Below the pieces are notes generated by a model. That model was not told the DNA's origin, ran no database searches, and was given only the letters and a program-made list of their open reading frames with translations. Positions 1-6,212 of a stretch of 12,866 bases of DNA are shown here, one piece after another (the stretch's first letter is position 1; every line of letters starts with the position of its first letter). The stretch is taken from assembly GCA_017882025.1 (NCBI GenBank), contig JADGQG010000035.1, positions 1 through 12,866 on the forward strand. Direction: 5' to 3'. A program made the position numbers and the translations under genes. Source of the stretch: Chloroflexota bacterium. GTDB taxonomy: Bacteria; Chloroflexota; Limnocylindria; Limnocylindrales; CSP1-4.

Positions 1-606
1 GACGCCTATCCGCTCGCGAACGGGGACATCGTGGTGGCCGACATCGAGAACTGCCGGGTGATCGAGATCAACCCGGCGAAGCAGATCGTCCGCCAGTGGG
101 GCCGAACCGGGGCCTGCACGGCAGCCGCGCCGGCGACGTTCGGCCGCCCGAACGGGGACACGCCCCTTCCCGATGGGGGAATCCTCATCACGGAGATCAC
201 CGGGTCGCGCGTGGTTCGGCTGGCTGCCGATGGCCACGTCGTCTTCGACATCCACGTCCCGGTCCGGTACCCGTCCGACGCGCAGCTCGACAGCGCCGGG
301 AACGTGATCGTGGCCGACTACAGCAACCCCGGCTCCGTGGTCCGCGTCAGCCCGACCGGGAAGCTGCTCTGGCGTTACGGGCCGAAGACCGGCGCGGGCC
401 GGCTGGACCACCCCAGCCTGGCCACCCCGCTCGCCGACGGCACGATCCTGATCAACGACGACTTCCGCCACCGCCTGGTCATCGTGGACCCGGCGACGAA
501 CACGATCGTCTGGCAATACGGGACGACCGACCGACCGGGCCGGACCCCGGGGCACCTTGACGTCCCGGACGGGCACCAGCCAATCCCGGCCGGAATCGCG
601 TTCTGA
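1..606 (+). CDS. Beta-propeller repeat protein (NHL/PQQ-like), 3' part
   Basis: The frame is open from the first base of the window and ends at TGA 604-606, so the N-terminus lies outside; about 201 residues are visible. At least four repeats share the pattern of a Pro/Asp-Gly turn, a hydrophobic beta strand, and then Arg/Val-rich strands: PLANGDIVVAD, PLPDGGILIT, DSAGNVIVAD and PLADGTILIN, each followed by a segment such as RVIEINP or RVVRL. This spacing of about 40-50 residues is typical of propeller blades in NHL, PQQ-like and arylsulfotransferase-type proteins. Trp-Tyr/Gly motifs (LWRYG, VWQYG) end two blades, as in PQQ-like folds. No catalytic motif, membrane segment or anchor is visible in the retained part. 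The role is unknown; secreted or cell-surface ligand binding is only a family-level guess. It ends just ahead of the arg operator and is probably not functionally linked to it. Confidence 0.75.
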   Translation, partial: DAYPLANGDIVVADIENCRVIEINPAKQIVRQWGRTGACTAAAPATFGRPNGDTPLPDGGILITEITGSRVVRLAADGHVVFDIHVPVRYPSDAQLDSAGNVIVADYSNPGSVVRVSPTGKLLWRYGPKTGAGRLDHPSLATPLADGTILINDDFRHRLVIVDPATNTIVWQYGTTDRPGRTPGHLDVPDGHQPIPAGIAF

Positions 607-652
607 CCGCCCCTCGGGTGTCGAGCGCAGGTCCTCGCGCGCGCTCCCTCCT

Positions 653-670
653 CTTGCATGACTATGCACA
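653..670. promoter_or_regulatory. ARG box 1 (ArgR operator)
   Basis: The core TGCATGACTATGCA at 655-668 has perfect five-base arms (TGCAT/ATGCA) around four bases. That is the 5-4-5 layout of the ArgR/AhrC box (E. coli consensus TGAAT-WWWW-ATTCA), with 4 of 5 matches in each arm. It covers the predicted -35 element at 654-659. ArgR is encoded in the operon downstream. Binding is inferred from the motif. Confidence 0.8.
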
Positions 671-683
671 GTCGCTGTATAGT
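654..683 (+). promoter_or_regulatory. Predicted sigma-70-type promoter of the arg operon
   Basis: The -35-like TTGCAT (654-659) and -10-like TATAGT (678-683, 5 of 6 to TATAAT) are 18 bp apart. This is the most AT-rich short stretch in the window. Transcription would start near 690. Both elements sit inside the two ARG boxes, so bound ArgR would exclude RNA polymerase. The -35 is weak (TTG only), as is common in GC-rich genomes. Confidence 0.6.
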
Positions 684-691
684 CATGCGCG
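674..691. promoter_or_regulatory. ARG box 2 (ArgR operator)
   Basis: The core TGTATAGTCATGCG at 676-689 is a weaker 5-4-5 box. Its centre is 21 bp from the centre of box 1, so two 18-bp boxes are separated by 3 bp, the classic tandem ArgR operator spacing. Its centre (AGTC) is the reverse complement of that of box 1 (GACT), so the pair forms one larger dyad, with GCATGACTAT at 656-665 facing ATAGTCATGC at 679-688. It covers the predicted -10 and transcription start. Confidence 0.75.
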
Positions 692-693
692 TC

Positions 694-777
694 ATGCACA
701 ACGCCGCAGGCCGGCCCGCGCCGGCCACCACGACGACCCTCGGGGAGCCGCCCGTGAGCGGCCGCGCGTGCCCGTGA
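694..777 (+). CDS. Possible upstream minicistron before argC (27 aa)
   Basis: An ATG at 694, only a few bases after the predicted transcription start, opens a 27-codon frame that ends at TGA 775-777. Its stop overlaps the GTG at 774 of argC as GTGA. An internal GTG at 754 is preceded by GGGGAG (742-747), giving a shorter seven-residue version with a ribosome site. It may deliver ribosomes to argC, which has no Shine-Dalgarno sequence of its own. The peptide (begins MHNAAGRPAP) has only two Arg codons, so it does not look like an arginine attenuator. It could equally be chance; no homology is claimed. Confidence 0.25.
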   Translation: MHNAAGRPAPATTTTLGEPPVSGRACP

Positions 778-1946
778 GCGCGACCACCGGGTCCGTCGTC
801 GCTGGCGTGCCCGGTCGCCGGGCTGTGCCGCTGCCGCGTGGCGGCGGGACCCGTGGCTCCTCGTCGCCTGCTGGCCCGCGGATCCGCGTCGCGATCGTCG
901 GCGCGACCGGCTACGTCGGCGCCGAGCTGGTGCGGCTACTCTCGCGCCACCCGAACGTGCACATCGAGGGGCTCGTGGGCCGCGGCCGCAGCAAGGAACC
1001 GATCGGCGGGACCCACATCCACCTCGACCGGACGGGGCTCCACGTGGACGCGACCGTCCCCGATGCCGACGCGGTATTCCTCGCGCTGCCGCACGGCGCG
1101 GCGGCGGAGATCGTGCCCGGCCTCGCGGCGGGCGGCGCGGCGATCATCGACCTGGGGCCGGACTTCCGGCTCCGGGACCCGGCCGACTATCCGCGCTGGT
1201 ACGGCTTCACCCACCCACGCCCGGACCTCCTCGCGGGCGCCGTCTACGGGCTCCCCGAGCTCCATGCCGACGCCCTGCGCGCGCTGCGCGACACCGGGCC
1301 CGCGATCGTCGGCGCGCCGGGCTGCTACCCGACGGCCACGCTCCTGGCGCTCGCGCCGCTGGCGCGGGCCGGGCTGATCGCCGACCTCGTGGTGGACGCC
1401 AAGTCCGGCGTCTCCGGGGCCGGCCGCGAGCCGAAGCAGGACCTCATGTTCGGCGAGGTCAACGAGAGCGTGAAGGCCTACGGCGTCGGCGGCCACCGGC
1501 ACGTCGCGGAGATGGAGCAGGAACTGGCGGCCCTCGGCGGGCTTGACGAGTCCGGCGCGCCCCGGGGCGCGTCCGCGAACCCGGGCGCACGCGGCATCGA
1601 CTTCCTGCCCCACCTGGTCCCGATGACGCGCGGCATCCTCTCCGCCTGCCACGTGCGCCCGAGCCGCCTGGTCACGCAGGCGGAGCTCGACGCGCTCTAC
1701 GCGGACGCGTACTCGGCGACGCCGTTCGTCCACGTCGTGCCGCAGCCGCCGGCAACGAAGCACGTCCTGGGCAGCAACACCTGCCGGGTCCACGTCCGCC
1801 TGGACGAGCGAACGGGCCGGGTGCTCGCCATCGGCGTCATCGACAACCTGGTCAAGGGCGCGGCCGGCCAGGCGATCCAGGCCTTCAACCTCGTCCACGG
1901 GCTCCCGGAGACGGCCGGGCTCGAGCAGCACGCGCTGGTCCCGTGA
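774..1946 (+). CDS. argC: N-acetyl-gamma-glutamyl-phosphate reductase
   Basis: ArgC reduces N-acetylglutamyl phosphate to the semialdehyde with NADPH in the cytoplasm, the third step of arginine synthesis. The Rossmann glycine motif VAIVGATGYVGAEL begins about residue 39. The active-site Cys is C184 in VGAPGCYPTATLLAL, and the catalytic His lies in GGHRHVAEMEQEL. PHLVPMTRGILSA and GVIDNLVKGAAGQAIQAFN are strong family signatures. The start is uncertain: family members begin close to the IRVAIVG strand (codon for Ile at 882), and in-frame starts upstream are GTG 768, 774, 807 and 825, none with a clear Shine-Dalgarno. I chose 774 because it overlaps the upstream minicistron stop (GTGA), which gives 390 aa against about 345 usual. 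A Gly/Ala-rich insert precedes the PHLVP motif. The stop overlaps a GTG in the argJ frame (GTGA, 1943-1946), and the ARG-box operator lies upstream. Confidence 0.93.
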   Translation: MSATTGSVVAGVPGRRAVPLPRGGGTRGSSSPAGPRIRVAIVGATGYVGAELVRLLSRHPNVHIEGLVGRGRSKEPIGGTHIHLDRTGLHVDATVPDADAVFLALPHGAAAEIVPGLAAGGAAIIDLGPDFRLRDPADYPRWYGFTHPRPDLLAGAVYGLPELHADALRALRDTGPAIVGAPGCYPTATLLALAPLARAGLIADLVVDAKSGVSGAGREPKQDLMFGEVNESVKAYGVGGHRHVAEMEQELAALGGLDESGAPRGASANPGARGIDFLPHLVPMTRGILSACHVRPSRLVTQAELDALYADAYSATPFVHVVPQPPATKHVLGSNTCRVHVRLDERTGRVLAIGVIDNLVKGAAGQAIQAFNLVHGLPETAGLEQHALVP

Positions 1947-2079
1947 ACGGACTGACGACGGACCCAGGTGCCTTGGGGGCCGGGTCGGACGCGGAACGGG
2001 CCTCATCGGACGCGGCACGAGCCGCGGATGCCGCGGACACGGGCGGCCTCGCACCCCTGGCAACCGACCTCCCGAACGC

Positions 2080-2086
2080 GGAGGAG
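2080..2086 (+). promoter_or_regulatory. Shine-Dalgarno that decides the argJ start
   Basis: GGAGGAG lies 9 bases before ATG 2096 and 6 before GTG 2093. It is the best ribosome site near the argJ 5' end; the upstream GTG at 1943 has none. Confidence 0.6.
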
Positions 2087-2095
2087 CGGGCCGTG

Positions 2096-3394
2096 ATGCC
2101 GGCCGGCTTCCGCGCCCTCGGAGCGCCGATCGGGATCAAGCGATCCGGCCGTCCGGACTTCGCGGTGATTGCGACAACCGGCGGGCCCGCGGCAGCGGCC
2201 GGTGTCTTCACACGCAACGCATTCGCCGCCGCTCCCGTCCGACTCACCCGCGCGCACCTTGCCGTGACCGGTGGCGACGGCCCCGCCGGCTCTGGGTGGG
2301 CCGATGCGATCCTCTCTACCTCAGGCTCCGCGAACGCCGCGACGGGCGCACCCGGCGACGCCGACCAGGGCCACCTCGCCGACAGCCTGGCGGCAGCGCT
2401 CGGCACGATCGCCGGCCGCACGCTCGCCTTCTCGACGGGCGTGATCGGGACGCGGCTGCCGGTGGACCTCGTGGCCGCCGCCATCGCGCAGCGCATCCCG
2501 GACCAGCTTGCAGCGAGCGACGAAGCGCTGATGGCGGCGGCCCGTGCCCTCATGACTACCGACACGCACCCGAAGTGGGCGACCGTCCGGCTCGCCCTCC
2601 CTGGTGCGGACAGGACCGATGTTCCCGTCACCGTCTGTGGCATCGCGAAGGGCGTCGGGATGATTCATCCCCGGATGGCGACGATGCTGGCCGTCATCCT
2701 CACGGACGCCGTCACGGACCCCGCGACGCTCCACGGCATCCTGGGCGGCGCCGCGGCGCGGACCTGGGACCAGCTCTCCGTGGACGGCGACACGAGCACG
2801 AACGACAGCGTCCTGGCCCTCGCGTCGGGAACGTCGGGCGCGGCGCCGGTGCGCGCCGGCGACCCGGGTGCCGCCACGCTCGGCCGCGCGATCGAGGCCG
2901 TGGCCCGCTCGCTCGCCCGGCAGCAGGCGGCCGACGGCGAGGGGGCGACCACGCTCATCACCTGTCAGGTCACGGGCGCCCGAGATGACATCGACGCGCG
3001 GGGCGCGGCCCGGGCCGTGATCTCCAGCAGCCTCGTCAAGGCCGCCGTCCACGGCCGAGACCCGAACTGGGGCCGGATCGCCGGCGCGGTCGGAAACGCT
3101 CACGCCGCCGAGTCCTGGGTCCTGGAAGCGGCCGGTCTCGCCCCGGCGGATGCCGCGGCGCGCGCGGGCACGCCCGTGCACGTGGAGCCCGACCGGCTCC
3201 GGATCGCGGTGGCCGGCCACCCCGTCTACGCGGGCGGGCCGCTGCTGTTCGACCGGGACGCGGCTCGCGCCGCGATGACCTCCGGCGAGGTGCTGATCCG
3301 CCTGGACCTGGGCATAGGCGACGGGACAGGTGAGGCGTTCGGGTGCGACCTGACGGAGGCCTACGTGCGCGAGAACGCGGAGTACACGACGTGA
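2096..3394 (+). CDS. argJ: Glutamate N-acetyltransferase / ornithine acetyltransferase
   Basis: ArgJ transfers acetyl from N-acetylornithine to glutamate, closing the acetyl cycle; bifunctional members also use acetyl-CoA. It is made as a precursor that cleaves itself at an Ala-Thr bond, the Thr becoming the nucleophile. The family motif KGVGMIHPRMATML is present with Thr at residue 196 counted from ATG 2096, close to its position in characterised Bacillus enzymes (about 197). Other signatures are AAGVFTRNAFAAAPV near the N-terminus, LSVDGDTSTNDSV, SSLVKAAVHGRDPNWGRIAGAVG, and a C-terminal GEAFGCDLTEAYVREN. The length is 432 aa against about 400. The frame is open back to GTG 1943, which overlaps the argC stop and would add 51 Ala/Asp-rich, unconserved residues; the strong Shine-Dalgarno and Thr numbering favour 2096. 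No argA or argE is here, so a bifunctional enzyme would be economical, but sequence alone cannot decide that. argB follows 13 bp later. Confidence 0.93.
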   Translation: MPAGFRALGAPIGIKRSGRPDFAVIATTGGPAAAAGVFTRNAFAAAPVRLTRAHLAVTGGDGPAGSGWADAILSTSGSANAATGAPGDADQGHLADSLAAALGTIAGRTLAFSTGVIGTRLPVDLVAAAIAQRIPDQLAASDEALMAAARALMTTDTHPKWATVRLALPGADRTDVPVTVCGIAKGVGMIHPRMATMLAVILTDAVTDPATLHGILGGAAARTWDQLSVDGDTSTNDSVLALASGTSGAAPVRAGDPGAATLGRAIEAVARSLARQQAADGEGATTLITCQVTGARDDIDARGAARAVISSSLVKAAVHGRDPNWGRIAGAVGNAHAAESWVLEAAGLAPADAAARAGTPVHVEPDRLRIAVAGHPVYAGGPLLFDRDAARAAMTSGEVLIRLDLGIGDGTGEAFGCDLTEAYVRENAEYTT

Positions 3395-3407
3395 CGGGGG
3401 CCCGCGG

Positions 3408-4217
3408 ATGAGCGAGATCGTGGTCCTCAAGCTGGGCGGGACAACGCTCGTCGAGCAGCGCCAGGTTCTGGCCGAGGTGGCCACCATCGCCCGCCGGCGG
3501 CCCGTCGTGATCGTCCACGGCGGCGGCAAGCGGATGACCGAGTGGCTGGACCGGCTTGGCGTCCCCACTCGCTTCGAGGGAGGCTTGCGCGTCACGGACG
3601 CCGCCGCGATCGAGGTCGCGGCGGCCGTCCTGCGCGGCGTCGTCAACAGCGAGCTGGTGACGGCCCTTCATGACGTCGGCGTGGACGCCGTGGGCCTCTC
3701 CGGCGTCGACGGCGGCCTCCTGGTCGGCGAGCGGGTCGCGGGGATAGGCCTCGTGGCGCACGTGGTGGGGATCAAGCGCGACCTCCTCGACGCGATCCTT
3801 GTGGGGGGCCAGGTGCCGGTGGTGGCGCCGCTCGCGCGCGACGAGGCCGGCATCGTCTGCAACGTCAACGCGGACGACGCGGCGGCGGGGCTCGCGGCCG
3901 GTCTCGGCGCTCGCCAGCTGATCCTCATGACCGACGTCGACGGCATCCGCGGGCCCGACGGCGCGAAGCTCACTTCGATCAGCGCCGCCGACGCGGAGGC
4001 GCTCATCGCGGCCGGCACGATCAGCGGGGGGATGGTCCCCAAGGTCCGGGCGGCGCTTGCGGGGATCACCGCGCCCGGCGCCGAGGCGGTCGTCTGCGAC
4101 GCCGCCGCACCCGGAGCCCTGGTGCGCGCCCTCGACGATCCGACGTTCGGCACCCGCATCTCGGCCGGCGACGCGACCGCGGCGGCGACGACCGCTACCT
4201 CGGGCACGACAGCATGA
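3408..4217 (+). CDS. argB: Acetylglutamate kinase
   Basis: ArgB phosphorylates N-acetylglutamate with ATP, the second step of the pathway. This is a complete 269-aa amino-acid-kinase fold. It shows VVLKLGG with the catalytic Lys at residue 8, the HGGG loop at 37-40, GLRVTD, NVNADDAAAGLA for substrate and ATP binding, LILMTDVDGI, and GGMVPKV carrying the second conserved Lys. The KLGG strand starts only seven residues in, as in the E. coli arginine-insensitive enzyme. The roughly 25-residue N-terminal helix that builds the arginine-inhibited hexamers is missing, so feedback inhibition is not expected. The last 20 residues are a Thr/Ala-rich tail. The LysW-linked kinase LysZ is unlikely from the surrounding arg genes. 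The gene starts at ATG 13 bp after argJ, and its stop TGA overlaps an ATG as ATGA (4214-4217), which opens a five-codon frame before argR. Confidence 0.95.
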   Translation: MSEIVVLKLGGTTLVEQRQVLAEVATIARRRPVVIVHGGGKRMTEWLDRLGVPTRFEGGLRVTDAAAIEVAAAVLRGVVNSELVTALHDVGVDAVGLSGVDGGLLVGERVAGIGLVAHVVGIKRDLLDAILVGGQVPVVAPLARDEAGIVCNVNADDAAAGLAAGLGARQLILMTDVDGIRGPDGAKLTSISAADAEALIAAGTISGGMVPKVRAALAGITAPGAEAVVCDAAAPGALVRALDDPTFGTRISAGDATAAATTATSGTTA

Positions 4218-4227
4218 GGCTGCCGCG

Positions 4228-4830
4228 ATGACCGCGGAGGCACCCGCCCGCGCCGGCGAGGCCGCCCGCGCTGCCCGTCGCCGCGCCGTCCTCGAGCTCG
4301 TTGAGTCGGCGGCCATCGGCAGCCAGGAGGAGCTCGCCGCGCTCCTTCGACGGCGGGGCTTCACGGTCACCCAGGCCACCGTGAGCCGGGATGTCGCCGA
4401 TCTCGGCCTGGTCAAGGCGCCCCGCGGGGATCGCCATGCCTACGTGACGCCGCGAGCGTTCGCCGACGATGCGGCAGCAACGGCAGCCACGGCCGGGGTC
4501 GCGATGGGCACGGCCGAGCGCGGCCGTCCGCTCCCCCACCCCGGCGAGGCGCGTCTGCGGCGCGTGCTGGCCGACTACCCGGTCCGGGTTTCGCGAAGCG
4601 GCCTCATCCTGGTCCTGGTCAGCACGCCCGGGACGGCGGCCGCGATCGCGCAGGCGATCGACGAGTCGGGCTTCGACGAGCAGGTCGGCACGCTGGCCGG
4701 GGACAACACGCTCCTGGTCCTGTTCGCCGACGAGCCCGCGCTGGAGCGCTGGCGAGCCCGCCTCGGGACGCTCGTCGAACGGGCGGCCGGCGGCCTTTCC
4801 GCGGTCGATCTCACCAGCACCTATCCCTAG
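4228..4830 (+). CDS. argR: Arginine repressor ArgR/AhrC
   Basis: ArgR is the arginine-sensing hexameric repressor of arginine synthesis. Residues about 15-75 form the winged helix-turn-helix, with SQEELAALL and the recognition segment TQATVSRDVADLGLVK (Ser53, Arg54 as in B. subtilis AhrC). Residues about 109-200 form the oligomerisation and arginine-binding domain, with VRVSRSGLILVLVSTPGTAAAIAQAID and GTLAGDNTLLVL. The canonical arginine-binding GDD reads GDN here (Asp159, Asn160). A Pro/Ala/Gly-rich linker at about 76-108 makes it 200 aa against the usual 150-170. ATG 4228 has GAGG at 4216-4219, eight bases upstream. Between argB and argR lies a five-codon frame (ATG 4214 to TGA 4229-4231) that overlaps both genes by ATGA. 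ArgR most probably acts on the ARG boxes at 653-691 and so autoregulates the operon. Confidence 0.95.
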   Translation: MTAEAPARAGEAARAARRRAVLELVESAAIGSQEELAALLRRRGFTVTQATVSRDVADLGLVKAPRGDRHAYVTPRAFADDAAATAATAGVAMGTAERGRPLPHPGEARLRRVLADYPVRVSRSGLILVLVSTPGTAAAIAQAIDESGFDEQVGTLAGDNTLLVLFADEPALERWRARLGTLVERAAGGLSAVDLTSTYP

Positions 4831-4855
4831 AACCGGGAACGGAGGCGACGCGCAC

Positions 4856-6145
4856 ATGAAGAAGGTGGTCCTCGCATACTCGGGCGGTCTCGACACCTCG
4901 GTGGCGGTCGCCTGGTTGCGCGAGCAGTTCGGCGTCGACGTGGTGACCCTGACCGTGAACGTGGGTGGCGGCTCGCTGCGGACGGGCGTGGAAGCCCGCG
5001 CGATCGCGGCCGGGGCCTCGCGGGCGTACGTGGTCGACGCGCGGAAGACGTTCGTCCGGGACTTCTGCTGGCCCAGCCTGCAGGCCAACGCGCGCTACCA
5101 GGGCGTCTACCCGCTGGCGACGGCCCTTGCGCGGCCGCTCATCGCGCAGCTCCTCGTGGAGGTAGCCCAGAAGGAGGGCGCCGACGCGGTGGCCCACGGC
5201 TGCACGGGCAAGGGAAATGACCAGGTTCGCTTCGACGTGGCGGTTCATGCGCTGGACCCGGCCCTCGAGGTGGTGGCGCCGATGCGGGTCGGAATGGGCC
5301 TCTCGCGCGATCAGTCGATCGATTACGCGGCGGCCCGCGGCATCGAGCTCCCGATCACGAAGGCGAGCCCGTACTCCATCGATGTCAACATGTGGGGCCG
5401 TTCGTGCGAGACGGGCGTCCTGGAGGACCCGTGGACCGCGCCGCCGGCCGATGCCTACGCGTGGACCGTGGCGGCCGCCGACGCGCCGGCGGCCGAGGAC
5501 CTCGTGCTGGGTTTCGAGGGCGGGGTCCCGGTCAGCCTGGACGGCGAGCGGCTCGACCCGGTCGCGCTCGTCGAGCGCCTCAACGAGCTCGCCGGCGCCC
5601 ACGGCGTTGGGCGGATCGACCACGTCGAGGACCGGCTGGTGGGGATCAAGAGCCGCGAAGTCTACGAATCTCCCGCCGCGACGGTCCTCCAGGCGGCGCA
5701 CGGCGCGCTCGAATCCCTGACGCTCACCAAGGACACGCTCCGCTTCAACCGCCATGTGGCGGACGAGCTGGCCCAGCTCACCTACGACGGCCTCTGGTTC
5801 AGCGCGCTCCACCGGGACCTGCGGGGCTACGTCGCCAGCGCACAGCGCGTCGTCTCGGGCGAGGTCCGGGTCCGGCTCGACCACGGAAGCGCGGTCGTGT
5901 CCGGGCGGCGCTCCCCTCTCTCGCTCTACGAGAAGAACCTGGCCACCTACGACGCGGGCGATTCCTTCGACCACGCCTCGGCCATCGGGTTCATCGAGAT
6001 CTTCGGCCTGCCGCTCCGCACCGAGGCCGCGCGCCACGGTGCGGTGGGCGCCCACTACGGCGCGGCATGGACGTGGACCGACCCGCTCCTGGAGCGGCTG
6101 GAGGCGAGCGTCACGGATCCCGCACCGGCTGGCACGCCGTCCTGA
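4856..6145 (+). CDS. argG: Argininosuccinate synthase
   Basis: ArgG joins citrulline and aspartate with ATP to make argininosuccinate, the penultimate step. The N-type ATP pyrophosphatase loop SGGLDTS lies at residues 9-15. GCTGKGNDQVRFD (115-127) binds aspartate and citrulline. ITKASPYSIDVNMWGRSCETGVLEDPW and GRIDHVEDRLVGIKSREVYESPAA are near-invariant in the family. The protein is 429 aa against about 400, with a short Pro/Ala-rich C-terminal tail. The strand that usually reads DVGQG is NVGGG here, a modest departure. GGAGG at 4841-4845 sits 10 bases before ATG 4856, and the gene lies 25 bp after argR. It is the last arg gene in the window. argH, which usually follows, is missing, and argD and argF are not in the operon. 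Confidence 0.95.
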   Translation: MKKVVLAYSGGLDTSVAVAWLREQFGVDVVTLTVNVGGGSLRTGVEARAIAAGASRAYVVDARKTFVRDFCWPSLQANARYQGVYPLATALARPLIAQLLVEVAQKEGADAVAHGCTGKGNDQVRFDVAVHALDPALEVVAPMRVGMGLSRDQSIDYAAARGIELPITKASPYSIDVNMWGRSCETGVLEDPWTAPPADAYAWTVAAADAPAAEDLVLGFEGGVPVSLDGERLDPVALVERLNELAGAHGVGRIDHVEDRLVGIKSREVYESPAATVLQAAHGALESLTLTKDTLRFNRHVADELAQLTYDGLWFSALHRDLRGYVASAQRVVSGEVRVRLDHGSAVVSGRRSPLSLYEKNLATYDAGDSFDHASAIGFIEIFGLPLRTEAARHGAVGAHYGAAWTWTDPLLERLEASVTDPAPAGTPS

Positions 6146-6194
6146 GCGGCGGTGCGCGGGCGCGTGGGGGCTGTCGGCGCACGATACGCCGCAG

Positions 6195-6211
6195 CGCGCG
6201 ACAATCGCGCG
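6195..6211 (+). promoter_or_regulatory. Hairpin or -10 element at the histidine kinase start
   Basis: CGCGCGACAATCGCGCG is a perfect 7-bp inverted repeat with a three-base loop, ending one base before ATG 6213. No Shine-Dalgarno is present. Its middle, GACAAT (6200-6205), is seven bases before the ATG and resembles a -10 box of a leaderless transcript (4 of 6 to TATAAT). The two readings exclude each other in the RNA: a leaderless message would not contain the hairpin. Confidence 0.35.
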
Positions 6212-6212
6212 G

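Noticed and set aside
694..777. Arginine attenuator leader peptide
   Set aside because: Only two Arg codons, not clustered, and no terminator/antiterminator pair before argC.
936..2063. 375-codon minus-strand frame opposite argC
   Set aside because: Arg/Val/Asp-rich mirror of argC codons with no recognisable domain.
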